A stretch of 64,000 bases of DNA from Pseudomonas eucalypticola (GTDB taxonomy: Bacteria; Pseudomonadota; Gammaproteobacteria; Pseudomonadales; Pseudomonadaceae), in contig NZ_CP056030.1 of NCBI RefSeq assembly GCF_013374995.1, positions 5,054,501 to 5,118,500 on the forward strand, given 5' to 3'. The notes under the pieces were generated by a model that saw only the letters and a program-made list of their open reading frames with translations, ran no database searches and was not told the origin of the DNA. Shown piece after piece: positions 56,690-64,000 of the stretch (the stretch's first letter is position 1; each line of letters begins with the position of its first letter). Both the position numbers and the translations under genes were made by a program.

Positions 56690-57568
56690 ATGGACAACCA
56701 GCACGGCAAGACCCCAGGCCTGTCGGCCGACGAGGAACAGGAAGTCCAGAAAAACCAGCCGCCACGCGCCGCGGTACTGCATGAAATCATCCGCGCCCAG
56801 GGCGACCACGAGCTGGAGCGCAATGTCGCCGCCCTGTGGTGGTCGGCACTGGCGGCCGGCCTCACCATGGGCCTGTCGCTGATGGCCATGGGGCTGTTCA
56901 ATTCCCGCCTGCCCGACACCGAAGCCAGCAAGGTGATCGCCAGCCTGGGCTACTCCGCAGGCTTCCTGGCAGTGATCCTGGCGCGCCAGCAACTGTTCAC
57001 CGAGAACACCCTGACCGCCGTGCTTCCGCTCATGAGCCACCCTACCCTGGCCAACGCCGGCCGCTTGCTGCGCTTATGGGCGGTAGTGCTGGCGGGTAAC
57101 CTGGTGGGGGTGCTGCTGGTGTCCTACGTGATGCTGCATTTGCCCATCTTCGACCCCAAGACCGACGCCGCCTTTCTCGACATCGGCCGCAAGGTCATGG
57201 AAAACGACGCTTCGCAGATGTTCGCCAAAGGCATCGTCTCGGGCTGGATGATCGCCACCATGGTGTGGATGATTCCTTCCCAGGAAAACGCCAAGATGTG
57301 GATCATCATCCTGATCACGTACCTGATGGCGCTCGGGGACTTCACCCATATCGTCGTCGGCTCGGCGGAAGTGTCCTACCTGGTGTGGGCCGGCGAGCTG
57401 GGCTGGAAAGACTTTCTGGTGACCTTCGCCGGGCCAACCCTGGCCGGCAATATCATTGGCGGCAGTTTCATTTTCGCCCTGATCAGCCACGCACAAATCC
57501 GCAGCGACAGCGGCACCCCGCCGCCCGATGGGCAGAAAAAGCCTAGCCACCCGGCGCCACGGGGCTGA
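56690..57568 (+). CDS. formate/nitrite transporter family protein (YfdC-like)
   Basis: 292 residues; ATG with GGGAG upstream. A 45-residue cytoplasmic N-terminus (SADEEQEVQKNQPPRAAVLHEI) is followed by six membrane spans with the FNT marks SAGFLAVILARQQLFTENTLTAVLPLM, and VGSAEVSYLVW and TLAGNIIGGSFIFALISH near the C-end. The YfdC subgroup is less studied than FocA/NirC; the anion carried is unknown. Its last 26 bases overlap the convergent MBL gene. Confidence 0.85.
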   Translation: MDNQHGKTPGLSADEEQEVQKNQPPRAAVLHEIIRAQGDHELERNVAALWWSALAAGLTMGLSLMAMGLFNSRLPDTEASKVIASLGYSAGFLAVILARQQLFTENTLTAVLPLMSHPTLANAGRLLRLWAVVLAGNLVGVLLVSYVMLHLPIFDPKTDAAFLDIGRKVMENDASQMFAKGIVSGWMIATMVWMIPSQENAKMWIIILITYLMALGDFTHIVVGSAEVSYLVWAGELGWKDFLVTFAGPTLAGNIIGGSFIFALISHAQIRSDSGTPPPDGQKKPSHPAPRG

Positions 57569-58616
57569 CCGCCTCGTCCACCGCGCCCTCTTCCCACCAC
57601 GGCGCCCCGGTTTTCGGGGCGCGCAGGTTCACCCGTTCGCCCATCTGCGGCGTGCTGACCGGCACCCCCCGCGCCTGTGCCAAGGCGACAATGCGCTGGA
57701 AGGGTTCTTCCCAATTGTGGGAAGACAGGTCGAAGGTGCCGTTGTGGATGGGCAACAACCAGCGGCCCTTGACGTCCAGGTGCGCCTGCAGGCTTTCTTC
57801 CGGCTGCATGTGCACGCTGGGCCAGCGCACGTTGTAGGCGCCTGTTTCCATCAGCGTCAGGTCGAACGGCCCGTAGCGTTCGCCGATGTGCGCGAAACCG
57901 TCGAAATACCCGGAGTCGCCACTGAAAAAGACCCGCAGGTGGGGTTCGATGATCACCCAGGACGCCCACAGCGTGCTGTTGCTGTCCAGCAAGCTGCGCC
58001 CGGAAAAATGCTGGGTGGGGGTCGCAGCGAACCGGGTACCGGCTACCTCGGTTTCCTGCCACCAATCCAACTGCCGCACCTTGGCAGCCGGGATGCCCCA
58101 GCCGATCAGACGTTCGCCCACGCCCAGGGTGGTCAGGAAGCACTCGGTCTTGCCGGCCAACCGGCGGATGGCGCCTTCGTCCAGGTGGTCGTAGTGGTCA
58201 TGGGACAGGATGACGGCGGTGATCGGCGGCAATTGCTCGATGCTCAAGGGCGGCGCATGAAAGCGCCGCGGGCCGGCCCACTGCACCGGCGAGGCGCGTT
58301 CGGAAAACACCGGGTCGGTGATGAAGAAGCGCCCGCGCAATTTCAGCAGCAAGGTAGAGTGCCCCAGGCGCCAGAGGCTGTCGTCGGGGGCCGCCAGGAG
58401 CTGTTCGCGGTCCAGGGCTTGTACCGGTATTGGCTGACGTGGCCGGGTGCCGGCAGGCTTGCGCAGCAACAGGTATTTGAAGCCGATGCGCAGCTTCTTC
58501 AGCAAACCATCACGGGGCAGCACCGTGGCGTTGCGAAACTGACCGTCCACGTGAAGCGAGCCCTGTGGCTGCGCCGCTGCTGCTGTTTCACTGCTGTTCA
58601 ATGACGTTTGACCCAT
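57543..58616 (-). CDS. MBL-fold hydrolase, RomA/NAPE-PLD-like
   Basis: 357 residues from the ATG at 58616. The metallo-beta-lactamase metal motif is LSHDHYDHLDEGA near residue 160, with GHSTLLLKLRGRFFITDPVF before it and FFSGDSGYFDGF, METGAYN and IHNGTFDLS after it. This pattern is that of the L-ascorbate-lactonase/NAPE-PLD branch (RomA-like). The N-terminus has no clear signal. Substrate unknown. It overlaps the FNT gene tail-to-tail. Confidence 0.87.
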   Translation of the reverse strand: MGQTSLNSSETAAAAQPQGSLHVDGQFRNATVLPRDGLLKKLRIGFKYLLLRKPAGTRPRQPIPVQALDREQLLAAPDDSLWRLGHSTLLLKLRGRFFITDPVFSERASPVQWAGPRRFHAPPLSIEQLPPITAVILSHDHYDHLDEGAIRRLAGKTECFLTTLGVGERLIGWGIPAAKVRQLDWWQETEVAGTRFAATPTQHFSGRSLLDSNSTLWASWVIIEPHLRVFFSGDSGYFDGFAHIGERYGPFDLTLMETGAYNVRWPSVHMQPEESLQAHLDVKGRWLLPIHNGTFDLSSHNWEEPFQRIVALAQARGVPVSTPQMGERVNLRAPKTGAPWWEEGAVDEAVSPVAPGG

Positions 58617-58886
58617 GGTACCCAGTACTCCCGGAAATTGGATGGTTTTCAACCCGCCCCTTTCAGTTGCCCACAAAGGCTAAAGAATACCCCTACGCCT
58701 CGCTTGAGAAAGGCCTCGGGCGTGACAAGGCATGTCGGACAGATGCAACGGATCGAATAACCGCTGAAATGGCTTGCAAGGCCACTGCCACTGTCCACAG
58801 TATTTATGCGATAAACCGCGGGCTCTCTACACAATTGCCACCCTTGTACAAGAACACGGCTGCTGACAGCCTGGTAATTCGACACT

Positions 58887-59945
58887 ATGGAAAACGGAAC
58901 CGGCAAAGGGTTGTCATTTGCCAAACGCATTTATGGCCCTCGGGTACTGGGCACTGCGCTGTGCCTGGTCAGCGTGGTGGCAGGGCTTTACCCTTTGTCC
59001 CCGCCCGCCTGGCTGTTGGGGTTGCTGGCGTTCAACGGCCTGGTGTGGCCACACATTGCCTATCGATTGGCGCGCCGCGCTGCCGAGCCTTTCCAGGCCG
59101 AACGCCGCAACCTGTTGTGCGACTCGCTGTTCTGTGGATTTTGGGTCGCTGTCCTGCATTTCAACCCGTTGCCCACCGTTACCCTGCTGTCCATGGTCAC
59201 CATGAACAACGTCGCCGGGGGCGGCTGGCGCCTGTTTCGTCATGGCCTGGGTGCGCAACTGCTGGGCATGCTGACGGCGGTGACCCTGTTCGGGCTCGGC
59301 TGGGCGCCACAATCCACCCCTGCCCAGGTATGGGCCTGCCTGCCTATGCTGATCCTCTACCCCCTGGCCGTCGGTTGGGTGTGCTACCGCCTGGCCATCC
59401 AGCTGTCGGAGCACAAGCGCACCCTCAGTGCCCTGAGCCGCACTGATAGCCTCACCGGGTTGCTCAACCACGGCGCCTGGAAAGACGCCCTCAACCGCAA
59501 GTTTCGCAAATGCCAGCATGAGCGCAGCCAGGCCGTGCTGGCCCTGATCGACATCGATCGGTTCAAGGAAATCAATGACACGTTCGGCCACATGATCGGC
59601 GATGAAGTGCTGCGTTACTTGAGCGTCCAACTGCGCCGCAACCTGCGCGACACCGACCTGGCGGGGCGCTATGGCGGTGATGAGTTCTGCGTGATCCTGC
59701 CAGGCCTGTCCATGGCCCAGGCTTGCGACGTGATGGAGCGCCTGCGCCGGGTGTTCGGCGATTACCACCACCCCCATGCCCACGCTATGCGGGTCAGCCT
59801 GAGCATCGGCCTGGCCGCCTGCCGGCTGGAAATGGATGACGCCGGCACCTGGCTGGGGGAAGCCGACAAAGCCCTGTATGTGGCCAAGAACACTGGCCGC
59901 AACCGCGTGAGCATCTGCGTCGCCGATAACCTGTTACTCAATTGA
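58887..59945 (+). CDS. MASE2-GGDEF diguanylate cyclase
   Basis: 352 residues. The N-terminal MASE2 membrane domain (about 10-170, several TM spans) is followed by a GGDEF domain with TDSLTGLLNHGAWKD, the active site YGGDEFCVILPG, and an I-site RDTD five residues before it. It should make c-di-GMP with product inhibition. MASE2-GGDEF is the architecture of AdrA/YcdT-like enzymes that drive exopolysaccharide. It is directly upstream of a dual-domain protein in the same direction. Confidence 0.93.
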   Translation: MENGTGKGLSFAKRIYGPRVLGTALCLVSVVAGLYPLSPPAWLLGLLAFNGLVWPHIAYRLARRAAEPFQAERRNLLCDSLFCGFWVAVLHFNPLPTVTLLSMVTMNNVAGGGWRLFRHGLGAQLLGMLTAVTLFGLGWAPQSTPAQVWACLPMLILYPLAVGWVCYRLAIQLSEHKRTLSALSRTDSLTGLLNHGAWKDALNRKFRKCQHERSQAVLALIDIDRFKEINDTFGHMIGDEVLRYLSVQLRRNLRDTDLAGRYGGDEFCVILPGLSMAQACDVMERLRRVFGDYHHPHAHAMRVSLSIGLAACRLEMDDAGTWLGEADKALYVAKNTGRNRVSICVADNLLLN

Positions 59946-60065
59946 GTCAAGTTTCGGACAGCCGGTTAGAACAATTCTGGATCCAGCTGCTTCTATAGAT
60001 CAGGACGTCTCCGTGCTGTGCGCCCTTCCGCCCATGGCATGAGCCTCAAGGAAGTGCCTGACCAA

Positions 60066-62630
60066 ATGGACCTTACTGCCGCCGTACCGCGCCACCCGAT
60101 GTTCACCCGCAGGCTGCTTGGCGTGCTGGCGGCCCTGTTCGCCCTGACGCTGGTCGGCGCCATGGTGATGCTGGTCCGGATCGCCGACGACCTCAACGCC
60201 GAGCAGCAGCGCAAGACCGTGGTGTATGCGCAGCGCGCGCTGGACAGCCGCCAGGCCGCGTCCGCCAGCCTGGTAAGCGGCTACGGGGTATGGAACGCCG
60301 GCTTCCAGCACCTCAACGGCGCCATCGACCGCCAGTGGGTGTACAGCCAGCGCAACCTGGGGCCTGCCCTGTACAGCCAGAGTGGCTACGAAGGCGTGTT
60401 CGTGGTGGACAGCCACGGCACCAAGTACAGCCTGTACCTGGGCCAACTGAGCAACGCCGAGATCGGCGACCTGGTGACCACGCCCCTACGCCCACTGATA
60501 CAAGCCGCCCAGGCGGCCATGGCCGGCGCGCAACCGGTCAGCAGCGTGGTGCTGTTCAACGGCTGGCCGGCACTGGCCAGCGCCTCACCGATCCTGCCCG
60601 ACGACGACAGTGCCCAACCGGCCCCTGCTGACACCTCGGTGCTGGTGTTCATCGACGCCCTGACGCCGGCCAAGCTACACGCCATGGGGAAGGCTTACGA
60701 CCTTCAGGACCTGACCGTTCAAAGCCATGCCACCGGCGCGCCGGACCAGTCTCGCCTGGCGCTGGGCGATACCGGTTACGACCTGACCTGGGCCCCCTCG
60801 CGGCCCGGTAACCAACTGTTGTGGCGGGTGTTGCCGACCCTGGTGCTGGCTTTCGTGGTACTGGCCCTGTTGATGGCCTGGTTCTTTCGCTTCACCCTGC
60901 GTACCGCGCGCCAGATCGACGACAGCTACCAGAAGCTGCACCAGAGCAACCGCGCCCTGGAAGCCAGCGAGGAGCGCTTTCGAGCAGTGGCCGAGGCGGC
61001 GTCGGACTGGATTTGGGAGACGGATGCACAATGCCGTCTCAATTACCTGTCCGGCCGATTCGCGGTGGTCACCGGCTACACCAGCCAGGACTGGATGCAC
61101 TGCTGCATCGACCAATTGCTGCAGTGCGAAACCATGCCCCTGCAAGCCTGGCTGCAAAGCCTGAGCCGCCACGCCTCGGCCACCAGCCTGCGCTGTGCGT
61201 ACCGCGACCAGGGTGGGCAGTTGCGTTACTGCCGGGTATCGGCGCGGCCGATCATCGGCGACGACAAGGTGGTGGGCTACCGCGGCACCGCCAGCGATGT
61301 GACCGATGAAGTGGCGGCCCACGCGCAGATCCAGCACTTGTCCCTGCACGACCCGCTAACCGGGTTGGCCAACCGCAACCAGTTGATCCAGTTCTTCGAG
61401 CCTTTGCGCCAGCAAGCCACGGCGCCCCAGATCACCGTGGTGGTGCTGGACCTGGACAGTTTCAAGCCCATCAACGATGCCCTGGGCTACCCCGCAGGCG
61501 ACGCCGTGCTGATAAAGATCGCCGAACGCCTGCGTGCGTCTACCCGTGGAAAGGACCTGGTGGCCCGCCTGGGCAGCGACGAGTTCGCCCTGGTGCTGTG
61601 TGGCCTGAACACCCGGCAGGAGATAGATCGTTTCTGCGCGCGGCTGGTGGAATACCTGCGCCAGCCCATTGCCTTCCAGGCCCAGACCCTGCACGTGGGC
61701 GCCAGCCTGGGCATCGCCCAGTCAGCGCACCAAGGGCTGGACGCCGGTGAATTGCTGCGCTGCGCCGACATCGCCCTGTACCAGGCCAAGGCCGCGGGCA
61801 AGAATACCTGGCGGTATTTCAGCGCGCAGATGCATGAGCAGGTGCAACAACGCCTGCAACTGGAGCAAGACTTGCGCCTGGCCATCAAGCAGCAGGAATT
61901 CGTGCTGCACTACCAACCCCGCTACCGGGTCGACGGCATGGAAATCGTATCGGTGGAGGCGCTGGTGCGCTGGCAGCACCCCATTCATGGGCTGCTTGGC
62001 CCCGACACCTTCATTCCCCTGGCCGAGCAGACCGGGCTGATCGTGCCCCTGGGCCGCTGGGTACTGCGCGAGGCCTGTGAAGCGGCGTTCCAGTGGCCGG
62101 CGGCGCTGGTGGTGTCGGTCAACCTGTCCCCGGCGCAATTCGCCGGCAGCGACGTGGTGCGCGACGTGCGCGATGTGCTGGTGCAGACCCGCCTGCCCGC
62201 CCAGCGCCTGGAGCTGGAGGTCACGGAAAACGTGATGCTCAATGACATCGACAATGCCCTGGGTACGCTGACGGCACTCAAGGAACTGGGGGTCAAGCTG
62301 AACATGGATGACTTCGGCACCGGCTATTCCTCGCTCGGCTACCTGCGCGCCTACCCCTTCGACAGCCTGAAGATCGACAAGCGTTTCATCGCCACGCTTA
62401 ATGGCACCGACAGCGACCGCGCCGTGGTACAGGCCATCATCAGCCTGGGCAACGCCATGGGCCTGACCGTGACGGCCGAAGGCGTGGAAACCGCCGAGCA
62501 ATTGCGCACCCTCAGCCGCGACCACTGCCACGAGGTGCAGGGCTACTTCATGAGCCCGCCCATCGACCGCCACGCCCTGACCCGCCTGCTGGGCGCCCCC
62601 CTTCCCGCCCCTGTGCTCGCCTTACCCTGA
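60066..62630 (+). CDS. CHASE4-PAS-GGDEF-EAL c-di-GMP phosphodiesterase
   Basis: 854 residues from the ATG at 60066 (AAGGAA upstream; the frame is open to 60018). TM1 is near 10-35, a CHASE4-like periplasmic sensor to about 255, TM2, PAS (FRAVAEAASDWIWETD), then a GGDEF domain with the altered signature LGSDEF and an RGKD I-site, then an intact EAL domain: EALVRW, VNLSPAQ, DDFGTGYSS and EGVET. The EAL catalytic set is complete, so hydrolysis of c-di-GMP is likely; the GGDEF may be regulatory. Confidence 0.92.
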   Translation: MDLTAAVPRHPMFTRRLLGVLAALFALTLVGAMVMLVRIADDLNAEQQRKTVVYAQRALDSRQAASASLVSGYGVWNAGFQHLNGAIDRQWVYSQRNLGPALYSQSGYEGVFVVDSHGTKYSLYLGQLSNAEIGDLVTTPLRPLIQAAQAAMAGAQPVSSVVLFNGWPALASASPILPDDDSAQPAPADTSVLVFIDALTPAKLHAMGKAYDLQDLTVQSHATGAPDQSRLALGDTGYDLTWAPSRPGNQLLWRVLPTLVLAFVVLALLMAWFFRFTLRTARQIDDSYQKLHQSNRALEASEERFRAVAEAASDWIWETDAQCRLNYLSGRFAVVTGYTSQDWMHCCIDQLLQCETMPLQAWLQSLSRHASATSLRCAYRDQGGQLRYCRVSARPIIGDDKVVGYRGTASDVTDEVAAHAQIQHLSLHDPLTGLANRNQLIQFFEPLRQQATAPQITVVVLDLDSFKPINDALGYPAGDAVLIKIAERLRASTRGKDLVARLGSDEFALVLCGLNTRQEIDRFCARLVEYLRQPIAFQAQTLHVGASLGIAQSAHQGLDAGELLRCADIALYQAKAAGKNTWRYFSAQMHEQVQQRLQLEQDLRLAIKQQEFVLHYQPRYRVDGMEIVSVEALVRWQHPIHGLLGPDTFIPLAEQTGLIVPLGRWVLREACEAAFQWPAALVVSVNLSPAQFAGSDVVRDVRDVLVQTRLPAQRLELEVTENVMLNDIDNALGTLTALKELGVKLNMDDFGTGYSSLGYLRAYPFDSLKIDKRFIATLNGTDSDRAVVQAIISLGNAMGLTVTAEGVETAEQLRTLSRDHCHEVQGYFMSPPIDRHALTRLLGAPLPAPVLALP

Positions 62631-62758
62631 CCCGGCCGGGCTGCCCAGCAAGCGATGGGTACGCCGCTGGCAAGTTTTTTCAATTACTGCTCGACTTGGC
62701 CACTGGACTTTGGGAAATTCCATTCTTGCCCACTACGCGACGCCGCAACAGGACCACC

Positions 62759-63946
62759 ATGGGGACTACCATTGCCACCGATATCGCCACGATCGGTCGC
62801 ATCAACGCCGTACCCGCTATCCTCCAGGTCATCTGCGAGACCACCGGCATGCGCTTCGCCGCGGTCGCGCGCGTCACCGACACCACCTGGACGGCCTGCG
62901 CCGTGCTGGACAACCTGGGGTTCGGCCTGGGGGTGGGCGGCGAACTGGACCTGAGCACCACGCTGTGTGACGAAATTCGCGGCAACCACCACACCATCGT
63001 GATCGACAAAGCCAGCGAAGACGAGCTGTACCACGACCACCACACCCCACGCATCTACCAGTTCGAAAGCTACATCTCGGTACCGGTGTTTCGCACTGAC
63101 GGCAGCTTTTTTGGCACTATCTGCGCTCTTGACCCCATCCCCGCGCGGCTCAAGCAGAGCCCCATCCAGCCGATGATGGAGTCTTTTGCCCGGGTACTGG
63201 CCATTCAGATCGAAGCCGAGGAAAACCACCAGCGCACCGAAGCTGCCCTGAGCCAAGAGCGGGCCATCGCCGAACTGCGCGAACAGTTCATCGCTGTGCT
63301 CGGTCATGACCTGCGCAACCCGTTGTTCGCCATGAGCGCGGGCGCCGAACTACTGCTGCGCAAGGCCGCCGATGACAAGAGCCGCGGCATTCTGCAACAC
63401 ATCCTTACCGCCGGCCGTCGCGCCGCGCAATTGGTCGACGACGTGCTGGATTTCGCCCGTGGCCGGCTCGGTGGTGGCATCCTGCTGAACGTGCAACCGG
63501 TAGCCGACCTGACCGCCTCCCTGACCCACGTGGTCAGCGAGATCCACGGTGCGCACCCCTCGCGGCAGATTCAACTGCGCATCGGCAATGTCCAGGGCAT
63601 CCATTGCGACCCGGACCGCATCGCCCAATTGCTCTCCAACCTGGTGGCCAATGCGATCCACCACGGCGCCGACGATGGCCCGGTGGAAGTCCGCGCCGAC
63701 ACCCTGGAAGGCGTGTTCGTGCTAGGTGTGCACAACCTGGGCAAGCCCATCGAAGCTGCCGTGCAGGCGCAGCTGTTCCAGCCGTTCTCGCGCCGGGGTA
63801 CCGGCTCACCGCAAAATGGCCTGGGGCTGGGGCTGTACATCGCCAACCAGATCGCCGTGGCCCACGGCGGCCGCATGGAAGTGCTGTCCAGCCACGAGGC
63901 CGGCACCCTCTTCACCTTTCGCCTGCCGCTTCAGCCGGCGGCCTGA
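62759..63946 (+). CDS. GAF-domain sensor histidine kinase
   Basis: 395 residues, cytoplasmic. A GAF domain (about 15-160; YISVPVFRTDGSFFGTICALDP) is followed by HisKA with FIAVLGHDLRNPLFAM and HATPase with LSNLVANAIHHG and NGLGLGLYIANQIAVAHGG. ATG 62759 is preferred by GAF alignment; upstream in-frame starts exist at 62696. No response regulator is adjacent, so it is an orphan within this window. Confidence 0.9.
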   Translation: MGTTIATDIATIGRINAVPAILQVICETTGMRFAAVARVTDTTWTACAVLDNLGFGLGVGGELDLSTTLCDEIRGNHHTIVIDKASEDELYHDHHTPRIYQFESYISVPVFRTDGSFFGTICALDPIPARLKQSPIQPMMESFARVLAIQIEAEENHQRTEAALSQERAIAELREQFIAVLGHDLRNPLFAMSAGAELLLRKAADDKSRGILQHILTAGRRAAQLVDDVLDFARGRLGGGILLNVQPVADLTASLTHVVSEIHGAHPSRQIQLRIGNVQGIHCDPDRIAQLLSNLVANAIHHGADDGPVEVRADTLEGVFVLGVHNLGKPIEAAVQAQLFQPFSRRGTGSPQNGLGLGLYIANQIAVAHGGRMEVLSSHEAGTLFTFRLPLQPAA

Positions 63947-64000
63947 TCCGCCACCACGGCGATCAGGCGATCCAGGCTCTGCCCCCAACCTTCATGAAAG
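63931..64000 (-). CDS. SRPBCC/AHSA1-type protein, C-terminal end (partial)
   Basis: 22 codons on the minus strand read FHEGWGQSLDRLIAVVADQ and end at a TGA at 63931-63933. The GWGQSLDRL motif is typical of the end of AHSA1/SRPBCC-domain proteins. It overlaps the end of the GAF kinase gene by 16 bases, tail to tail. The rest lies beyond the window. Confidence 0.7.
   Translation of the reverse strand, partial: FHEGWGQSLDRLIAVVADQAAG

Overview
The window is about 64 kb of a high-GC gammaproteobacterial chromosome, almost certainly a Pseudomonas of the fluorescens/putida lineage. Several linked sets support this: pyrC-rnt-bfd-bfr, relA-rlmD-cysM beside gacS and ldhA, a PhoPQ-type pair, nrdA and nrdB as separate units, a PcpS-like Sfp transferase, and a GacA/Rsm regulatory circuit. 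No replication origin, IS element, integrase or CRISPR array was seen. The only RNA genes I can support are one tRNA-Val and two RsmX-like sRNAs.

Layout. 1-2.6 kb: end of pyrC, rnt, bfd, a bacterioferritin with an altered ferroxidase centre, and a small conserved ORF. 2.6-10.9 kb: a leftward block with DUF2058, mazG, relA, rlmD, cysM and a two-component pair. 10.9-17.6 kb: a TetR/SDR pair with twin operators, gacS, ldhA, a zinc-site protein and a META lipoprotein. 17.7-23.4 kb: TlpA-like thioredoxin, an arsC-wrbA-DUF2069-glycosylase-propeller run, ttcA, a Yip1-type membrane protein and sprT. 23.4-30 kb: dctA with a sigma-54 promoter and activator-like palindromes, phoQ/phoP, dienelactone hydrolase, PPTase and an FhuF-like reductase. 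30-35 kb: nrdA and nrdB, with candidate NrdR boxes, a DnaA box and a short leader ORF.

35-44.5 kb is an accessory defence island inserted in this core. Its left part is strikingly AT-rich. It holds an AvcD-like P-loop/deoxycytidylate deaminase fusion, a DUF4365 nuclease-like gene overlapping an unrecognised 371-codon gene, a BRO-N (antirepressor-like) gene behind an 18-codon leader ORF with three mutually complementary repeats, a McrBC restriction pair, and an AbiE toxin-antitoxin pair. The deaminase, DUF4365 and unknown genes lie in a row on one strand and are the best candidate for an undescribed combined system.

44.5-64 kb returns to core/accessory genes: a cytoplasmic S8 protease, an internally duplicated membrane protein, a Gly/His/Tyr-rich secreted protein, two tandem RsmX-like sRNAs beside one of two YecA/SEC-C paralogues, tRNA-Val, a chemoreceptor, DUF3298, a DapF-like protein with serines at both catalytic cysteine positions, a hydrolase, an FNT channel, an MBL-fold protein, two c-di-GMP enzymes, a GAF kinase, and the end of an SRPBCC gene cut by the window. 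GacS, the RsmX-like sRNAs and the c-di-GMP enzymes together cover much of the machinery that controls secretion, biofilm and secondary metabolism in this genus.
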